NCBI GenBank assembly: GCA_951640165.1
Contig: OX621257.1
Coordinates: 8,257,201 to 8,321,200 of the forward strand
DNA: 64,000 nt
Direction: 5' to 3'
Source: Pseudoips prasinana
Lineage: Eukaryota; Arthropoda; Insecta; Lepidoptera; Nolidae
Each line of letters starts with the position of its first letter. Positions within the stretch are counted from its first letter, which is position 1. The notes beneath the pieces are model-generated. The model had not been told where the DNA came from. It saw only the letters and a program-made list of their open reading frames with translations, and did no database searches. A program made the position numbers and the translations under genes. Of this stretch, positions 62,241-64,000 are shown piece after piece.

Positions 62241-62270
62241 AATATTGTACCTACTGAACGCGCAGATCGC

Positions 62271-62944
62271 TGCCAACTACTGGTAATTCAACACGTTGTA
62301 AGTTAGCTGCTATGTTCTGCAATAAATAACATTTAGACAATTATTTTTGTACCTCAATAAAGTGCAACATAATTTACAAAACATTTAATTATATTTAACC
62401 GACCCAGGGCTGCCACTTAAATAAAAATATCTAACTCTTAGGACCACTAAAAAAGCCTCATAATATTCTATAATTCACTGTCATATAACGAGTTAGTAGA
62501 CTGTAAAATAGACCTCGATCTGTGTACGTTAAAAAACATCTCGACCCTTCCAAGATAGGTCCATGTTTATCGAGACAATAATTCAGCAGCCTGTCTAAGC
62601 TAACTCAAGCTGGTAGAAAAATAAACAAAAACTGATTAAAACTTCGGCTGGAGTGTTTATGTGTTGACAATTATTGTTTTACTGCCTACAGCTGGAACGG
62701 TTTTATTGTCTACTTTATTATCTAACAAGGCCTGGCCCAATTCCTGGACCTACAATTTCTCAGAACTTATCCACATTATAGGTATAGACTGGATTTCATA
62801 ATAAACTTCAGAACCAAGTCGCCCACAGATTAATATTGAATAGCTATTGATATTTTGTTTTGTTTAGCTTTGACATTTTGGAATGTAGTCATTGGCTGAG
62901 CAGCTAACAATAATTCTATTGGACTCACTATTTATTGTGTGTGA
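62271..62944. other. No feature recognised
   Basis: Repeat-poor; no supported exon. Confidence 0.4.
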
Positions 62945-63045
62945 CCGTGTGGCTGATGGCCGAGAAGAATATCGCAACCCATCCCATCCCATGAGGCGCG
63001 TAGATATCGAATATACCAGAGAACGGCCAAGCGCTGAATGATGCC
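62945..63045 (+). mobile_element. Family G, 5' part only
   Basis: GCTGATGGCCGAGAAGAATA, CATCCCATCCCATGAGG and ATACCAGAGAACGGCCA; ends abruptly. Confidence 0.6.
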
Positions 63046-63332
63046 CGCATTCATCTCCCAGATGCCCGGCTTTTTTTTTTTCGCGGGTAGGTGGATAAAA
63101 AGTAAAGACGCGTTTCAAATTGTATTAATCCTATTTAATTAGAAATATAGTGTTTTTTCTATATCTACACACTAAAATCTTGTGCCCTAACCTTAATTAA
63201 GAGGTACTTACGTTTGTGGTACATTTCATGTAATCCAAGTTATATAATAACACCACCTGCCAGCTCAATATTACAACATCACTTTACTTCACTATACTTG
63301 GATATAGTCACTGAACACTACACTAAAGCAGG
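63046..63332. other. Possible LINE 5'UTR
   Basis: No gene. It directly precedes the LINE ORF1, so part may be its 5' untranslated leader. Exact start unknown. Confidence 0.3.
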
Positions 63333-64000
63333 ATGTCTAATCTCTCTGAGGTTCTGGCTACACAGCAGAGGCTTGAAGAAAGTGTTGGAAAGAGACTGGA
63401 CGACCTCCAAGCACAGATCCAAAGTGCCACCGGAACTGATGTACAACGTGGAAAGGACACCGTGGCTAAAGTAGCTGAGGAACTCCGAAACTTTAGGGAG
63501 ATTATCTTCGGCATCTTGAGTCTTCTACGTCAGCAGATACGGGAGTGTACTAAACAAGTCGATGATTTGGAAACTAGGAACCGACGTAAAGCCTTGGTAT
63601 TCTCGGGTCTCCCTGAGAAAGAGAAGGAAGACTGCACTCAGAGCATTTTGGGCATTCTCAACAAAAATCTCGGACTCCATGACATCTCCCCGTCTGCCAT
63701 CAAAGTATGTCACCGGCTCGGTTCACTCAGCAAAGAACATCATCATCGCCCCATTCTGGTACGATTTTCAAATTTGGATACCAAAGCGGCGGTTTGGAGG
63801 GCTAAAGCGAAGTTGAAGGGCACATTAGTATCAGTCAAGGAGTTTTTGACTAGGGCCAGACAAGCGGTTTTCGCAAAGGCCCGGTTGCACTTCTCGATGC
63901 GGATGGTGTGGACACAGGATGCCACTATCTTCATTAAAACAGCTGATTCAGTTCGCCACAGGATCACAACTGACGAACAACTAACTCCTCTCCTGGCTAA
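63333..64000 (+). CDS. LINE ORF1-type nucleic-acid-binding protein, partial
   Basis: Open from ATG at 63333 to the window edge: 222 codons with no stop. It starts MSNLSEVLATQQRLEESVGK. Residues 1-75 are rich in L, E, Q and K with heptad spacing, as in a coiled coil. Next come DLETRNRRKALVFSGLPEKE, SPSAIKVCHRLG, RPILVRFSNLDTKAAV and LKGTLVSVKEFLT. This order (coiled coil, RNRR...V.SGLPE, HRLG, RPI.V.F, LKGT) is that of the first protein of many LINEs, which coats the element's RNA and acts as a chaperone. An ORF2 would be expected beyond the edge. The frame is undamaged, so the element may be full length. Clade not assigned. Confidence 0.75.
   Translation, partial: MSNLSEVLATQQRLEESVGKRLDDLQAQIQSATGTDVQRGKDTVAKVAEELRNFREIIFGILSLLRQQIRECTKQVDDLETRNRRKALVFSGLPEKEKEDCTQSILGILNKNLGLHDISPSAIKVCHRLGSLSKEHHHRPILVRFSNLDTKAAVWRAKAKLKGTLVSVKEFLTRARQAVFAKARLHFSMRMVWTQDATIFIKTADSVRHRITTDEQLTPLLA

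Larger units (their letters stand above)
60816..62270 (-). pseudogene. LINE C-terminus split by SINE-A and another LINE
   Basis: The minus-strand coding pieces are, in order: SDLRVQ (about 62250-62270), NNAFRVLMGLPRQYSASANI and DTDGFAAIMRKRCAS (61190-61305), then MRRTRDNPNSILRALADRW and DYPMLARWIRLHAVE with stop at 60816-60818. The first break (within the codons for YNN) is filled by the TAA tract and LINE at 61306-62240. The second is SINE-A at 60944-61187. The protein type is a LINE polyprotein tail; a related end lies at 33735. I do not assign a clade. Confidence 0.75.

Overview
This is eukaryotic, AT-rich, intron/intergenic-type DNA. It most likely comes from a moth or butterfly (Lepidoptera). 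That rests on the mix of repeats: tRNA-headed SINEs, RTE-type LINE tails ending in (TGATGA)n, Helitron-like elements ending in a CCGCGGGGCACAGCTAG motif, a mariner family, and LINE C-termini of types I associate with lepidopteran genomes. I see no bacterial operon, rRNA, true tRNA gene or CRISPR array. Most of the window is mobile-element sequence in layers. Family names below are local: SINE-A, -B, -C, -D, -E and -J have tRNA-like heads; G is a SINE-like element with an RTE tail; K starts CCGGCCAAGTGCGAG and ends in a GGTTCCGT hairpin; H carries CCGCCCAGTAGGC; Hel is Helitron-like.

Host coding signal is sparse. The best case is two phase-compatible exons on the + strand, 40230-40380 and 45480-45574. 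Each has a pyrimidine-rich AG acceptor and a GTAAG donor. Joined, they encode the end of a signal peptide and five cysteines in a Kazal-like spacing. Their 5.1-kb intron is full of transposons. Weaker coding candidates are a minus-strand segment at 10963-11511 and an exon-like stretch at 26775-26960.

Mobile-element coding regions are: a mariner pair 24.4 kb apart (4504-5785 with a premature stop; 28913-30194 apparently intact); an RTE-like LINE with YADD reverse transcriptase, broken by frameshifts (42315-43775); another RTE LINE 3' part (44560-45335); a 5'-truncated LINE end with a CCHC knuckle and restriction-like endonuclease (61363-62235); and a LINE ORF1 that stays open to the right edge (63333-64000). 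Several decayed LINE C-termini are scattered between them.

Layout: 0-4.4 kb is a nested SINE field. 4.5-5.8 kb is mariner copy 1. 5.9-8.0 kb holds dispersed repeats and a long inverted repeat. 8.2-24 kb has SINEs, Helitrons, a 215-bp tandem array, foldbacks and a multiply nested SINE-E. 24-28.9 kb has LINE ends and two abutting MITEs. 28.9-30.2 kb is mariner copy 2. 30.4-36.5 kb has a hairpin element, a five-copy 152-bp tandem repeat and a possible solo LTR. 37-46 kb holds the Kazal-like exons. 46-54 kb is nested K/SINE-B/Helitron material. 54.7-57 kb holds a tandem duplication split by a Helitron, then a hAT-like element with 8-bp target duplications. 59.5-60.5 kb is a palindromic satellite. 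60.8-62.3 kb is a LINE split by a SINE and by the TAA-targeting LINE.

A recurring theme is that the elements supply insertion sites for one another. SINE tails rich in ATT/TAA receive the endonuclease-bearing LINE, and SINE bodies receive other SINEs, LINE tails and MITEs. All calls come from reading the sequence; no database search was possible.
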